DNA from: JBMDXK01 sp048594375
Lineage (GTDB): Bacteria > Pseudomonadota > Alphaproteobacteria > Rhizobiales > Methylopilaceae
Length of the DNA: 64,000 nucleotides
Reading direction: 5' to 3'
Assembly (NCBI GenBank): GCA_048594375.1
Contig: JBMDXK010000010.1
Span: forward strand, 1-64,000
The translations under genes were made by a program, and so were the position numbers. The notes beneath the pieces were generated by a model. The model saw nothing but the letters and a program-made list of their open reading frames with translations. It was not told where the DNA came from and did no database searches. Shown in pieces: positions 36,164 to 44,874 of this stretch (position 1 is its first letter; every line of letters starts with the position of its first letter).

Positions 36164-36251
36164 AAAAAAACCGCCCCAAAAAGGGCGGTTAAAGTATAGG
36201 GAGGAAACACCCAAAATTGGGCAGGATAAAGAAAGTAAAATCTTCATCACA
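36164..36251 (-). ncRNA. Candidate small RNA with anti-Shine-Dalgarno loop
   Basis: On the minus strand a promoter-like TTGAAA-N17-TATTTA (36286 down to 36258) precedes a small hairpin (CCCAAAATTGGG, 36210-36221) and the single-stranded stretch TCCTCCCT (36205-36198). A terminator follows: AACCGCCC and GGGCGGTT arms, then eight T residues (36190-36163). No protein gene uses this terminator. The expected transcript is about 85 bases. The exposed UCCUCCC is like the ribosome-site-blocking loops of known alphaproteobacterial trans-acting sRNAs. Nothing else is evident in 36087-36490, which is AT-rich. Confidence 0.5.
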
Positions 36252-36495
36252 TTTAAATAAATACCGTATCTGTTTTTTGTTTTCAATATTTAATAATAGA
36301 ATATCTCTTTATCACTTTGTCTATATCGCTGTGTATATCTTTTTGTTGTGTTTTTTTTTGATGGGTTGTTTGGCTTTACTGTTAATTTTTATTAAATTTT
36401 TTGGGTATGCCCCAGGCCGTGAGCTATAGCCGAGTGCTCAATGCAGTGATTGTTTTATTTGGGAGAATTCTGCTATAAAACAAAGACTTATAATC

Positions 36496-36524
36496 TGAGA
36501 CATATAATCATTTTTTATGTCTCA
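36496..36524. repeat. R3 palindrome
   Basis: Arms TGAGACATA and TATGTCTCA around an AT loop. The flank on the left, read in reverse, repeats the tail TTATAAGTCTTTGTTTT seen beside the R3 copies at 10046 and 62868. A half-copy with CTATAGCCGAG lies at about 36424. Confidence 0.65.
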
Positions 36525-36744
36525 AGCTATAAAGTAGGTTCACCTAAAGATTTTTCCTCAGAACACTATAAGTTCTTGTTTTTACCCAAACAAAACGACC
36601 CATTGGCGAAAGCCTCATCGCAACACACTGCAAAGTGTGTATATCAAGCAATTTAAAAATATAAATTATTGCTTTTTCAAGTGTGCATCTTAAAATTTCA
36701 TTTTACGAAAAAACAGCGGTATTACGCCAACCTATGAGCAGGCC

Positions 36745-38301
36745 ATGGATACGGAAGACAAAATTTTTCTCGGTAAAAGCGAAAAGCCGGAATACATCAC
36801 CTTGCGTCTTGCCAACCGCCATGGACTTGTTACCGGCGCAACAGGTACGGGGAAAACCGTCAGCTTGCAAGTGCTGGCCGAAGGCTTTTCCAATGCCGGT
36901 GTGCCGGTGTTTGCTGCTGACATCAAGGGCGATCTTTCCGGCGTTGCCCATGCGGGAACGCCCAAAGATTTTCTTGTCAAACGGGCGCAGGAAGTAGGGC
37001 TTGAGCATTATGCCAACGAAGCGTTTCCAGTGGTTTTCTGGGATTTGTTTGGCGAAAAAGGGCATCCTGTTCGCACCACTGTTTCCGAAATGGGGCCTTT
37101 GCTGCTTGCGCGTCTGCTGAACCTGAACGACACGCAGGAAGGCGTGTTGAATATTGCTTTCCGTGTGGCGGATGAAGAAGGGCTATTGCTGCTGGATCTG
37201 CCGGATTTGCAAGCCTTGTTGAGCCATGTGGCAGAGCAGGCTTCATCCCTCACCACCCGTTACGGCAATGTTTCCAAAGCCACCATCGGCGCTATCCAGC
37301 GGCAGCTTCTGGTGCTGGAAAATCAGGGCGCAAAGAAATTCTTTGGCGAACCGGCGCTGGATATTATGAATCTCCTGCGCACCACTTCCGACGGGCGCGG
37401 CACGATCAATATTCTGGCCGCTGAAACGCTGATGAACAGTCCGCGTCTGTATGGCACATTTTTGCTCTGGCTGTTGTCCGAATTGTTTGAAAACTTGCCG
37501 GAAGTGGGTGACCCTGAAAAGCCCAAACTGGTGTTTTTCTTTGATGAAGCGCATTTGTTGTTCAATGAAGCGCCGCCGGCTTTGCTGGAAAAAATCGAGC
37601 AGGTTGTGCGGCTGATCCGCTCCAAAGGCGTGGGCGTGTACTTTGTGACCCAGAACCCGCTGGATGTGCCGGATAAGGTGGCATCCCAGTTGGGCAACCG
37701 CCTGCAACATGCGCTGCGTGCCTATACTCCGCGCGAGCAAAAAGCCGTTAAAGCTGCGGCAGAAACCTTCCGGCAAAATCCTTCTTTTAAAACCATGGAT
37801 GCCATCACCCAGCTTGCGGTGGGTGAGGCTCTGGTATCCACGTTGGAAGACAAGGGTACGCCTTCCATGGTGACGCGCACCTTTATTCGTCCTCCTTGCG
37901 GGCAAATTGGTCCCATTACCGATGCGGAACGGGCAACCCTTATCCAGAACAGTCCTTTTGCCGGGCATTATGATACAGCTGTGGATCGGGAAAGCGCCCA
38001 CGAAGTGCTGGCGCGCCGCGCGGAAGAAACGGTCGCCGCCCAGCAGCAGGCGGTTCAGGAAGCCGAGGGATCGGGTGGTCTTGGTGGTATTTTAAACAGC
38101 ATTTTCGGCTTTTCCCGCAAGCGTGGGGAAAAACTCACCGCAGGTCAGAACATTGCCCGTTCCGTCACCCGCACCATCACCACGCAAGTTACAGGGCAGG
38201 TTGCCAATCAGGTCTCCAGACAGCTTGGTGGTGGCCGCATGACCAGTTCCATTACCAGAGCGGTAGTCCGCGGTATGTTGGGCGGAATTCTGCGCCGCTA
38301 A
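36745..38301 (+). CDS. HerA-like ATPase (DUF853 family)
   Basis: A 518-residue P-loop ATPase of the HerA/FtsK superfamily. Walker A is GATGTGKT (31-38), Walker B FFFDEAH (about 263-269), followed by the sensor region VYFVTQNPLDVPDKVASQLGNR. A C-terminal helical tail with Gln/Gly-rich TTQVTGQVANQVSRQLGGG is typical of the DUF853 (YjgR) group, which has no firmly known role. No NurA nuclease or other DNA-repair partner is adjacent, so this is a solitary gene. Its stop overlaps the left arm of an R1 repeat. Confidence 0.9.
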   Translation: MDTEDKIFLGKSEKPEYITLRLANRHGLVTGATGTGKTVSLQVLAEGFSNAGVPVFAADIKGDLSGVAHAGTPKDFLVKRAQEVGLEHYANEAFPVVFWDLFGEKGHPVRTTVSEMGPLLLARLLNLNDTQEGVLNIAFRVADEEGLLLLDLPDLQALLSHVAEQASSLTTRYGNVSKATIGAIQRQLLVLENQGAKKFFGEPALDIMNLLRTTSDGRGTINILAAETLMNSPRLYGTFLLWLLSELFENLPEVGDPEKPKLVFFFDEAHLLFNEAPPALLEKIEQVVRLIRSKGVGVYFVTQNPLDVPDKVASQLGNRLQHALRAYTPREQKAVKAAAETFRQNPSFKTMDAITQLAVGEALVSTLEDKGTPSMVTRTFIRPPCGQIGPITDAERATLIQNSPFAGHYDTAVDRESAHEVLARRAEETVAAQQQAVQEAEGSGGLGGILNSIFGFSRKRGEKLTAGQNIARSVTRTITTQVTGQVANQVSRQLGGGRMTSSITRAVVRGMLGGILRR

Positions 38302-38424
38302 TCAACGGGTTAGGGTGGGTAACTAGCACAGGTCTGACTGTGCTGCGGTACTCACGTACCTTAAGTACGCTGCGTTCCGCTGCTCGTCACACCTGCACTA
38401 TTTCCCGCACCCTAACCCGTTGAT
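38301..38424 (+). repeat. R1 nested palindrome, copy 5
   Basis: Perfect 17-bp outer arms ATCAACGGGTTAGGGTG (38301-38317) and CACCCTAACCCGTTGAT (38408-38424). The left arm begins on the last A of the stop codon. Compared with copy 2 the third base of the arm is C rather than G, and the paired base on the right is changed to match. Confidence 0.9.
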
Positions 38425-38540
38425 GGGTCGTATTCTGGTTGGTGGGCGTTAAGCCCTGGCTTTTTTGCGTGGTGCGGCTCACATACTTTAAGTACGCTCC
38501 GCTCAACCCCGTGTCATACCTCCACCATTTCCTGCATTGC
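38425..38540 (+). repeat. R1 copy 5b, degenerate
   Basis: A second unit with TTAAGCCCTGGCTTTTTTGC and TACTTTAAGTACGCTCCGCT. It has lost clear outer arms. Bases 38541-38717 hold no gene and are AT-rich; they probably contain the promoter of the ligase gene. Confidence 0.65.
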
Positions 38541-38717
38541 CGTGGATTTTGATAAAGTGGTCGGGGTGTTATAACCTCTTTTCAAATCACGATTTTTTAT
38601 GTTTAAGTTATTTTCCTTGAATGTGAATGTGTTAATGCCTGTCAATCCTTAGAGGTTCCTTCATACACCCTGCTTAGTCTGAGGGTGTAAAGTGTGTGCG
38701 GGTAAGTGGGTTAAAGT

Positions 38718-40265
38718 ATGCGTGTTGAACAATTTCTTACACAAAGCGCGGAACGCTTCCCTGAAAAAACGGCTCTTGTGGCTGGTGATGTGCGCTTGAG
38801 CTATACGGCACTCGAACAACACGCCAGCCGTATTGCGGCAGGTCTGGAGGCAAAAGGCTTTCAGCGCGGTGATCGTGCCGTTGTGTTTATGGAAAACAGC
38901 TGGGAAGCGGTTGCTGCCATTTTCGGTATTGTTAAAGCCGGTGGCGTGTTCAGCCCTGTTAATCCTTCCACCAAAGCGGATAAGCTTGGCTTTATCCTCA
39001 ACAATTGCCGCGCCACAACGGTTTTCACCCATCAGAAATTGTTATCCGTGGCGCTGGAAGCGCAAGCCACCAGCCCGCACACCCAACGGCTGATTGCCAC
39101 CGGCCTTGAACAAGGTGAGGCGCACACGCTTGCCTTCAACACGATAACAGATGGCAGCTTGGGCGATGCACCCCAGCGGAGCGCCGGAATTGATATTGAT
39201 CTGGCGATGCTGATTTATACATCCGGCTCGACAGGGTTTCCTAAGGGCGTGATGATGACCCACAACAACATCACAGCAGCCGCCACATCCATCACCACCT
39301 ATCTTGAAAACACCTGCGATGACATCATCCTGAATGCGCTCCCGATTTCGTTTGATTACGGGCTTTATCAGGTGCTGATGGCCATCAAGCTGGGGGCAAC
39401 GCTTATTCTGGAAAAGTCATTCACGTTTCCCGCGCTGATTTTCCAGAAAATTCGTGATGAAAAAGTAACCGGCTTTCCCTTGGTGCCAACCATGGCGGCG
39501 CTTATTCTCAACATGCGGGATTTGAAAGCCGGTGATTACCCCACGTTGCGTTACCTCACCAATACCGCAGCCGCTTTGCCGCCAGCGCATATCCAGCGGC
39601 TGCGGGATTTGTTTCCATCCGCAACCGTTTATTCCATGTATGGGCTAACCGAATGCAAACGCTGCACATGGCTGCCTCCCGCCGAGCTGGATCGCCGCGC
39701 GGGTTCTGTAGGCATCGCTATTCCTGGCACCGAAGCCTATGTGGTGGATGATGCGGGGCATCCTGTTCCGGCAGGGGTTGAAGGTGAACTGGTCATCCGT
39801 GGTGCGCATGTGATGCAGGGTTATTGGGAAAACCCCGAAGCCACCGCCAACGCCTTGCGTACCGGGCGTTATCCGTGGGAAAAAGTGTTGTACACGGGCG
39901 ATATTTTCAAAACCGATGCGGAAGGTTTTTTGTATTTTGTGAGTCGCAAGGACGATATCATCAAGACCAAGGGTGAAAAGGTCAGCCCGAAAGAAGTTGA
40001 AAATGTCCTGTATGCGTTTGAGGGCATTAAAGAAGCGGTGGTGATTGGGGTTCCTGATCCTATTCTGGGTGCTGCTTTGCGTGCCATCATAGCGGTTGAC
40101 CCTGCGCTTGGGGTGAAAGAGGCGGATATTATCCGCCATTGTGCGCGGCATCTGGAAGATTTCATGGTGCCGAAGAAAATTGAATTTCGTGATGCTTTGC
40201 CTAAAACCGATACGGGTAAAATCAGCCGTCGTCTTGTCCTCGAAAGTGTGAGTGCTGCCTTATGA
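38718..40265 (+). CDS. AMP-forming acyl-CoA/ACP ligase
   Basis: A 515-residue class I adenylate-forming enzyme. The ATP motif is YTSGSTGFPKG (about 167-177), followed by SMYGLTECKRCTWLPP, YTGDIFKTDAEGFLYFVSRKDDIIKTKGEKVSP and the C-terminal Lys in KTDTGKISRR. It resembles the ligases found with dedicated ACPs in polysaccharide and exosortase-linked clusters. It would activate a carboxylic acid and load it on CoA or the ACP encoded at 32951. The last codon overlaps the next gene (ATGA), so translation is coupled. Confidence 0.85.
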   Translation: MRVEQFLTQSAERFPEKTALVAGDVRLSYTALEQHASRIAAGLEAKGFQRGDRAVVFMENSWEAVAAIFGIVKAGGVFSPVNPSTKADKLGFILNNCRATTVFTHQKLLSVALEAQATSPHTQRLIATGLEQGEAHTLAFNTITDGSLGDAPQRSAGIDIDLAMLIYTSGSTGFPKGVMMTHNNITAAATSITTYLENTCDDIILNALPISFDYGLYQVLMAIKLGATLILEKSFTFPALIFQKIRDEKVTGFPLVPTMAALILNMRDLKAGDYPTLRYLTNTAAALPPAHIQRLRDLFPSATVYSMYGLTECKRCTWLPPAELDRRAGSVGIAIPGTEAYVVDDAGHPVPAGVEGELVIRGAHVMQGYWENPEATANALRTGRYPWEKVLYTGDIFKTDAEGFLYFVSRKDDIIKTKGEKVSPKEVENVLYAFEGIKEAVVIGVPDPILGAALRAIIAVDPALGVKEADIIRHCARHLEDFMVPKKIEFRDALPKTDTGKISRRLVLESVSAAL

Positions 40266-41245
40266 TCCCCCATGCGAATTCTGTACCCCATATCCCTTTT
40301 AACGCCCAGAGCCTTGTGCTGGATGCGGAGGCTGAAGTCGAACGGATTGTGCGGCAGGTGCGCGAGCAGGTGGGCCATGTGTTGCGCCGCCGTGGAGCGG
40401 TGCTCGGTTTGTCGGGCGGGATTGATTCCAGCGTTACCGTGGCGCTGATGGTGCGGGCATTCGGCGCTGAAAAAGTGCTGGGTATTTTAATGCCGGAGCG
40501 GGATTCCGAAGATGAAAGCCTCACCCTTGGCCGTGCGGTTGCCGAGCATTTCGGTGTGCCGTATGCGGTTGAAAACATTGGCACAACGCTGGAGGCTATG
40601 GGGTGTTATCAACGGCGGGATGATGCCATTCGTTTGTTGGTGCCGGAATACGGTGAAGGCTGGGGCTGTAAAGTTGTTATCGAGAATGAGGGCTTCAATG
40701 TGTCCTATCTGGTGGTGCAGTCACCCGATGGCGCGCAGCAGAAATTGCGGATGCCGGTGAATGTCTATCTGGCAGTGGTTGCAGCCACAAACATGAAGCA
40801 GCGCACCCGCAAGCAGATGGAATATTACCATGCGGATCGGCTGAATTACGCCGTTGCGGGTACCCCGAACCTGCTGGAATACGATCAGGGTTTCTTTGTA
40901 AAAAATGGTGATGGCGCCGCCGACATCAAGCCGATTGCCCATCTTTATAAAACCCAGGTGTATCAGTTGGCGGAATACTTAGGCGTGCCGGAGGACATCC
41001 GCCGCCGCCCTCCCACCACGGATACATGGTCACTGGCGCAGACGCAGGATGAGTTTTATTTTTCCGCTTCATGGCAAGTGATGGATATTTGTCTATTGGG
41101 GCTAAACCGCTGTGCGCCCGTGGCAGAGGTGGCGGAAGCCGCTGGTTTAACCCAAGAGCAGGTGCAGCACATCTGGCGGGATATTGATGCAAAACGCCGC
41201 GCCACCCGCTATCTGCACGAAGCACCCTTGCGGGTTCTGGACTGA
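40262..41245 (+). CDS. NadE-like ammonia-dependent amide synthetase
   Basis: A 327-residue protein of the NAD synthetase fold without the glutaminase domain. The PP-loop is SGGIDSS (51-57). ATNMKQRTRKQMEYYHAD and VAGTPNLLEYDQGFFVKNGDGAADIKPIAHLYKTQV match NadE's deamido-NAD and ATP sites, and TTDTWSLAQTQDEF replaces the usual TADL...QTDE. It is about 50 residues longer than E. coli NadE. It could be the cell's NAD synthetase, but overlap with the ligase gene and distance from NAD genes suggest a specialised amide-forming role (inference). Confidence 0.75.
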   Translation: MIPHANSVPHIPFNAQSLVLDAEAEVERIVRQVREQVGHVLRRRGAVLGLSGGIDSSVTVALMVRAFGAEKVLGILMPERDSEDESLTLGRAVAEHFGVPYAVENIGTTLEAMGCYQRRDDAIRLLVPEYGEGWGCKVVIENEGFNVSYLVVQSPDGAQQKLRMPVNVYLAVVAATNMKQRTRKQMEYYHADRLNYAVAGTPNLLEYDQGFFVKNGDGAADIKPIAHLYKTQVYQLAEYLGVPEDIRRRPPTTDTWSLAQTQDEFYFSASWQVMDICLLGLNRCAPVAEVAEAAGLTQEQVQHIWRDIDAKRRATRYLHEAPLRVLD

Positions 41246-41260
41246 GGAAAAGCCTTTCCT

Positions 41261-41308
41261 CTATAGCGAAACCCATAAAATGATTATTTTATGGGGCTCG
41301 GCTATAGC
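41261..41308. repeat. R3 palindrome with CTATAG ends
   Basis: CTATAGCG ... GGCTATAG ends enclose ACCCATAAAAT and ATTTTATGGGG arms. It lies between the convergent NadE-like and pyk genes and could act as a shared terminator. It resembles the weaker copy at 10073. Confidence 0.75.
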
Positions 41309-41318
41309 ATTCAATTTG

Positions 41319-42764
41319 TTAGAAAATTAACTTTTCCTGTGCCATTTCTTCACCCACATAGGCAAGGCGCAGCGTGTTGGTGGCGCCGGGAGTACCAAAA
41401 GGCAAACCTGCGGAAATTATCAGCCGGTTGTTTTCTTTCACAAAGCCTTCGGAGAACGCAATTTTGCACGCTCTGGCAGTCATATCGGCCATGTCACGGG
41501 CATCTTCGGTTAATACTGCATGAACGCCCCATGTCAGCACCAGCCGCCGCGCTGTTTCAGGACGGGGTGTCAGCGCAATAATGGGGGTGCGGGGACGCTC
41601 GCGCGAGGCGCGCAATGCGGTCATGCCGGATGTTGTCCAGCAAACAATTGCACCCAGTTCCAGCGTTTCCGCAACTGTGCGAGCCGCCGCGCTGATAGCA
41701 TCCGAGCCGGTCTGTTCGGGCTGGGAGCGCTGGGCTTCCAGAATCGGGCGGTAATTGGGGTCTTTTTCCACCTCTTCCGCAATTCGGCTCATGGTGGTAA
41801 CTGCTTCCACCGGATATTGCCCCGCAGCACTTTCGGCGGAAAGCATGATGGCATCCGCGCCTTCATAAACCGCAACGGACACATCCGAGACTTCCGCGCG
41901 GGTTGGTACTGGCGAGGTAATCATTGATTCGAGCATCTGGGTGTACACCACCACCGGCTTACCGGCACGGCGCGCCATACGGGTAAGCTGCTTTTGCAAG
42001 CCAGGGACTTTTTCCAGAGGTACTTCCACACCCAGATCGCCACGGGCAACCATCAACGCATCGGAAATTTCCAGAATTTCATAAATATGTTCAATGGCTT
42101 GCGGCTTTTCAATCTTGGCCATAATGCCCGCGCGGCCTTGAATAATCTTGCGCACTTCCGCCACATCATCTGCCCGCTGCACAAAGGAAAGCGCTACCCA
42201 GTCCACGCCGATTTTTAGCGCTGCATCCAGATCGCCGCGGTCTTTCGGGGTGAGCGCTGCACCGGGAAGAATCGTATCCGGCAGGCTCACGCCTTTGCGG
42301 TCTGAAAGCGTGCCGCCCACAATCACTTCGGTGACAATGCGCTGGCCATCATTTTCACGGGCAATCAGACGCAATTTGCCATCATCCAGCAGCAGAATAT
42401 GTCCCGGGCGCAGGGCGGCAAAAATTTCAGGATGCGGCAAATGCACCCGCGCTTCATTGCCAAGATCTTCCTTGGTATCCAGCACAAAGCTTGCCCCGAT
42501 AGGCAATTCAACGCTGCGATTTTCAAATTTTCCCACCCGCAATTTGGGGCCTTGCAAATCCGCAAGAATAGCAATGGGACGCCCGACATCGGCTTCAACC
42601 GCACGAATATCTGCAATGCGAGCCGCCAGATCCGCATGGGAGGTATGGCTCATATTGATGCGAAAGACATCGGCACCGGCCAGATAAAGCCGCTTGATAG
42701 CGTCGCGGTCAGCAGAGGAAGGGCCAAGTGTGGCAAGAACTTTAACACGACGCATACGCCTCAT
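41319..42764 (-). CDS. pyk: Pyruvate kinase
   Basis: Converts phosphoenolpyruvate and ADP to pyruvate and ATP. The 481-residue protein has VKVLATLGPSS, VFRINMSHTSHADLA, ILADLQGPKLRVG, the active-site IMAKIEKPQAI, MVARGDLGVEVP and IMLSAESAAGQYPVEAV, followed by the C-terminal regulatory domain. The ATG at 42764 has GGAG eleven bases upstream; MRRVKV at 42755 is an alternative. It lies six bases after the DUF1036 gene, a pair conserved in alphaproteobacteria. Confidence 0.96.
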   Translation of the reverse strand: MRRMRRVKVLATLGPSSADRDAIKRLYLAGADVFRINMSHTSHADLAARIADIRAVEADVGRPIAILADLQGPKLRVGKFENRSVELPIGASFVLDTKEDLGNEARVHLPHPEIFAALRPGHILLLDDGKLRLIARENDGQRIVTEVIVGGTLSDRKGVSLPDTILPGAALTPKDRGDLDAALKIGVDWVALSFVQRADDVAEVRKIIQGRAGIMAKIEKPQAIEHIYEILEISDALMVARGDLGVEVPLEKVPGLQKQLTRMARRAGKPVVVYTQMLESMITSPVPTRAEVSDVSVAVYEGADAIMLSAESAAGQYPVEAVTTMSRIAEEVEKDPNYRPILEAQRSQPEQTGSDAISAAARTVAETLELGAIVCWTTSGMTALRASRERPRTPIIALTPRPETARRLVLTWGVHAVLTEDARDMADMTARACKIAFSEGFVKENNRLIISAGLPFGTPGATNTLRLAYVGEEMAQEKLIF

Positions 42765-42770
42765 GGGCTG

Positions 42771-43271
42771 TTATTCTCCGTTTTTTTTGCCTCCCTTGGC
42801 ATTTTTTTCTTTTTCTTTTGCAGGAGGCGTTTTCACTGTTGCGGTTGTTTCAAGGCCATCATCGGTGAGCTGCACTGTCCAGTTGCGCTGCTCCAATGTA
42901 TCAACCTCGAAGAATCCTGTCTTATTGAATCCCCGTGCGAGACAGTTTTCAACCCCTCGCACCGTAAATTCTTTTTCTTGTGTACACATAAATGCCTGAC
43001 CGCCCCATTCACCACCCTGATCGTAGTCAATGGCATAGACGTAATAGTAGCGCGCCATGAGCGTTCCGGTAAGCAATGTCTCGCAACTGGCAGCCGGTAC
43101 GTTCCACCACCCTTCGGTAACCCACACCCGGCCATCCTGATACCCCAGCGCCACACCCACACGGTTGGCCGTGGTGTTGCACAAACGAAAATCGGCCTGT
43201 GCAAACTGGGGAAAGAATATCATACCAAAGCATAACACCATACTGGCGGCAAGCTTCTGAAAGCAGGACAT
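42771..43271 (-). CDS. DUF1036 exported protein
   Basis: A 166-residue protein with a signal peptide (SMVLCFGMIFFPQFAQA) followed by the DUF1036 domain: FRLCNTTANRVGVALGYQDG, EGWWNVPAASCETLLTG, RYYYVYAIDYDQGGEWGG, ENCLARGFNKTGFFEVDT. The conserved Cys may pair in the periplasm. The C-terminus is a Lys-rich tail (AKEKEKNAKGGKKNGE). The family has no known activity. It is co-transcribed with pyk. Confidence 0.88.
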   Translation of the reverse strand: MSCFQKLAASMVLCFGMIFFPQFAQADFRLCNTTANRVGVALGYQDGRVWVTEGWWNVPAASCETLLTGTLMARYYYVYAIDYDQGGEWGGQAFMCTQEKEFTVRGVENCLARGFNKTGFFEVDTLEQRNWTVQLTDDGLETTATVKTPPAKEKEKNAKGGKKNGE

Positions 43272-43514
43272 TTTTATGCGCAAAACGTGATGCTCCGTAA
43301 ATACAAGAAGTGTGGATGATGGTGATTTGCTAACCAAATGTAAACCTTCAATGTGCGTTTGTAGCAAAACCTCTCAGGGGAGGCTTGTGCTTTTTACAAG
43401 AAGATAGCAAAAAGAAAACATCCCCTTGTTTATACCCTAAACAACAGGTTAAGGAAAACCTTAATCTTGTAAATTTCCTTTTTCGTGTTCAAAACAACCG
43501 CAAAGTGATGTGCC

Positions 43515-43763
43515 ATGGTTAATCCCGATGAAGTCGCCAAAGATCAACTCCAGGCTTTTGTAGAGCGTATTGAGCGTCTGGAAGAAGAAAAGAAAAACAT
43601 CTCCGATGACATTAAAGATGTCTATGCCGAAGCAAAAGGCAACGGCTTTGATGTGAAAGTGCTGCGCAAAGTTATCCAGCTGCGCAAACAGGATGCAAGC
43701 GAGCGTCAGGAAATGGAAGCTATTCTTGACCTGTACCTGCAAGCACTGGGTATGCCCGCGTAA
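43515..43763 (+). CDS. gapR: Nucleoid-associated protein GapR (DUF2312)
   Basis: An 82-residue helical protein: DQLQAFVERIERLEEEKKNISDDIKDVYAEAKGNGFDVKVLRKVI and a second coil ending LYLQALG. Caulobacter GapR binds overtwisted DNA ahead of polymerases and supports topoisomerases. An inverted repeat TTAAGG-AAAA-CCTTAA lies about 55 bases upstream; it is close to a CtrA site but has an 8-base spacer. The DUF1036-pyk / gapR neighbourhood is conserved in the class. Confidence 0.93.
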   Translation: MVNPDEVAKDQLQAFVERIERLEEEKKNISDDIKDVYAEAKGNGFDVKVLRKVIQLRKQDASERQEMEAILDLYLQALGMPA

Positions 43764-43801
43764 CGCAGGCTACCCCGAAGAATATTAAAACAATACTTTC
43801 T

Positions 43802-43834
43802 GGATCCGCAGTACCTGGAAAATAGTGCGGATCC
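43802..43834. other. Hairpin in the gapR-tauE gap
   Basis: Perfect 9-bp arms GGATCCGCA and TGCGGATCC with a 15-base loop, 39 bases after gapR. No T tract follows. The rest of 43764-44034 shows nothing else. Confidence 0.5.
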
Positions 43835-44034
43835 CGTGCGCATGTAAAACGCGCAGCATAAGTGAGACCTGCGCAATGCCCTCACTCCCAGCACATTCGA
43901 TTATGCTTTAGGCGCATTTATTAAGGAACTGTATGCGCTTATGGTAATCTTCTGTATGCAGGATTTTTACGGTCTGATGCGTTAAAAGGCGGCGGACTAA
44001 AAATCCCGTTACCCTTGGAACAGGATTATCGGGC

Positions 44035-44778
44035 ATGGATACACTTATTGGTATTGTTGTGCTTGGCGCCTTTATGGCGGGTTTTGCGCAAGGGCTTTCC
44101 GGCTTTGCTTTTGGCCTTGTTTCCATGTCGGTATGGGCATGGTTTCTGGAACCGCAAATCGCCGCGCCTTTGTCGGTTAGCGGCGCTTTCTTAGGGCAAT
44201 CCTTAGGTCTTTTCACCGTTAAGCGCAGCTTTAATCCCAAAGTTCTGCTGCCGTTTTTGCTTGGAGGTGTTGCGGGTATTCCGCTGGGTCTGTGGCTCAT
44301 TCCGCATATCAATGCCGATGTGTTCAAGCTGATGCTGGGTACGCTTTTGGTGCTGTTTTGCCCCGTGATGCTGTTTTCGTCCCGGCTCAGCCACTTCCGC
44401 TATGCCAATCCGTGGGCGGATGGCGCGTTCGGCATTGTGGGCGGCGTGCTTTCGGGAATTGGCGGCTTTGCGGGTGCGGTGCCGTCTTTATGGTGTACAG
44501 TGTGCGGCATGGACAAAGTAACCCAGAGAGGCGTTATCCAGAATTTTAGCCTTGGCATTTTAGGGATTACATTTTTTGGTCATGTGTGGGGCGGGCATAT
44601 TACATCCGAAGTTTTGTCGTTGCTGGTGTGGGTGATTCCGGCGGTTATTATTGCCGTTGTGCTTGGCTCGCGCATTTACATCGGTATTTCGGAAGCTGCC
44701 TTTAAAAAAGTCATTCTTACATTGCTGACCTTTTCAGGCATTACCATGCTGATTTCAGCGTTATCCGCACTAATGTGA
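44035..44778 (+). CDS. TauE/SafE-family membrane transporter
   Basis: A 247-residue inner-membrane protein with about eight hydrophobic helices. The family repeats are GFAQGLSGFAFGLVSMSVW in the first half and GVLSGIGGFAGAVPSLWC in the second. Members export sulfite, sulfoacetate or related organic anions. No sulfur-metabolism gene is adjacent, so the substrate is open. It is a single gene. Confidence 0.88.
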   Translation: MDTLIGIVVLGAFMAGFAQGLSGFAFGLVSMSVWAWFLEPQIAAPLSVSGAFLGQSLGLFTVKRSFNPKVLLPFLLGGVAGIPLGLWLIPHINADVFKLMLGTLLVLFCPVMLFSSRLSHFRYANPWADGAFGIVGGVLSGIGGFAGAVPSLWCTVCGMDKVTQRGVIQNFSLGILGITFFGHVWGGHITSEVLSLLVWVIPAVIIAVVLGSRIYIGISEAAFKKVILTLLTFSGITMLISALSALM

Positions 44779-44874
44779 GAACGAATCAGCGCATATACTG
44801 CGCTGTATCTTGTAAAACCATGCAAATCACCCGATAGTCCGGCTGTAAAAGGCGAGCAATAAGGATAAACGGCA

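Noticed and set aside
43450..43470. CtrA site before gapR
   Set aside because: TTAAGG-AAAA-CCTTAA has an 8-base spacer between TTAA halves instead of 7.
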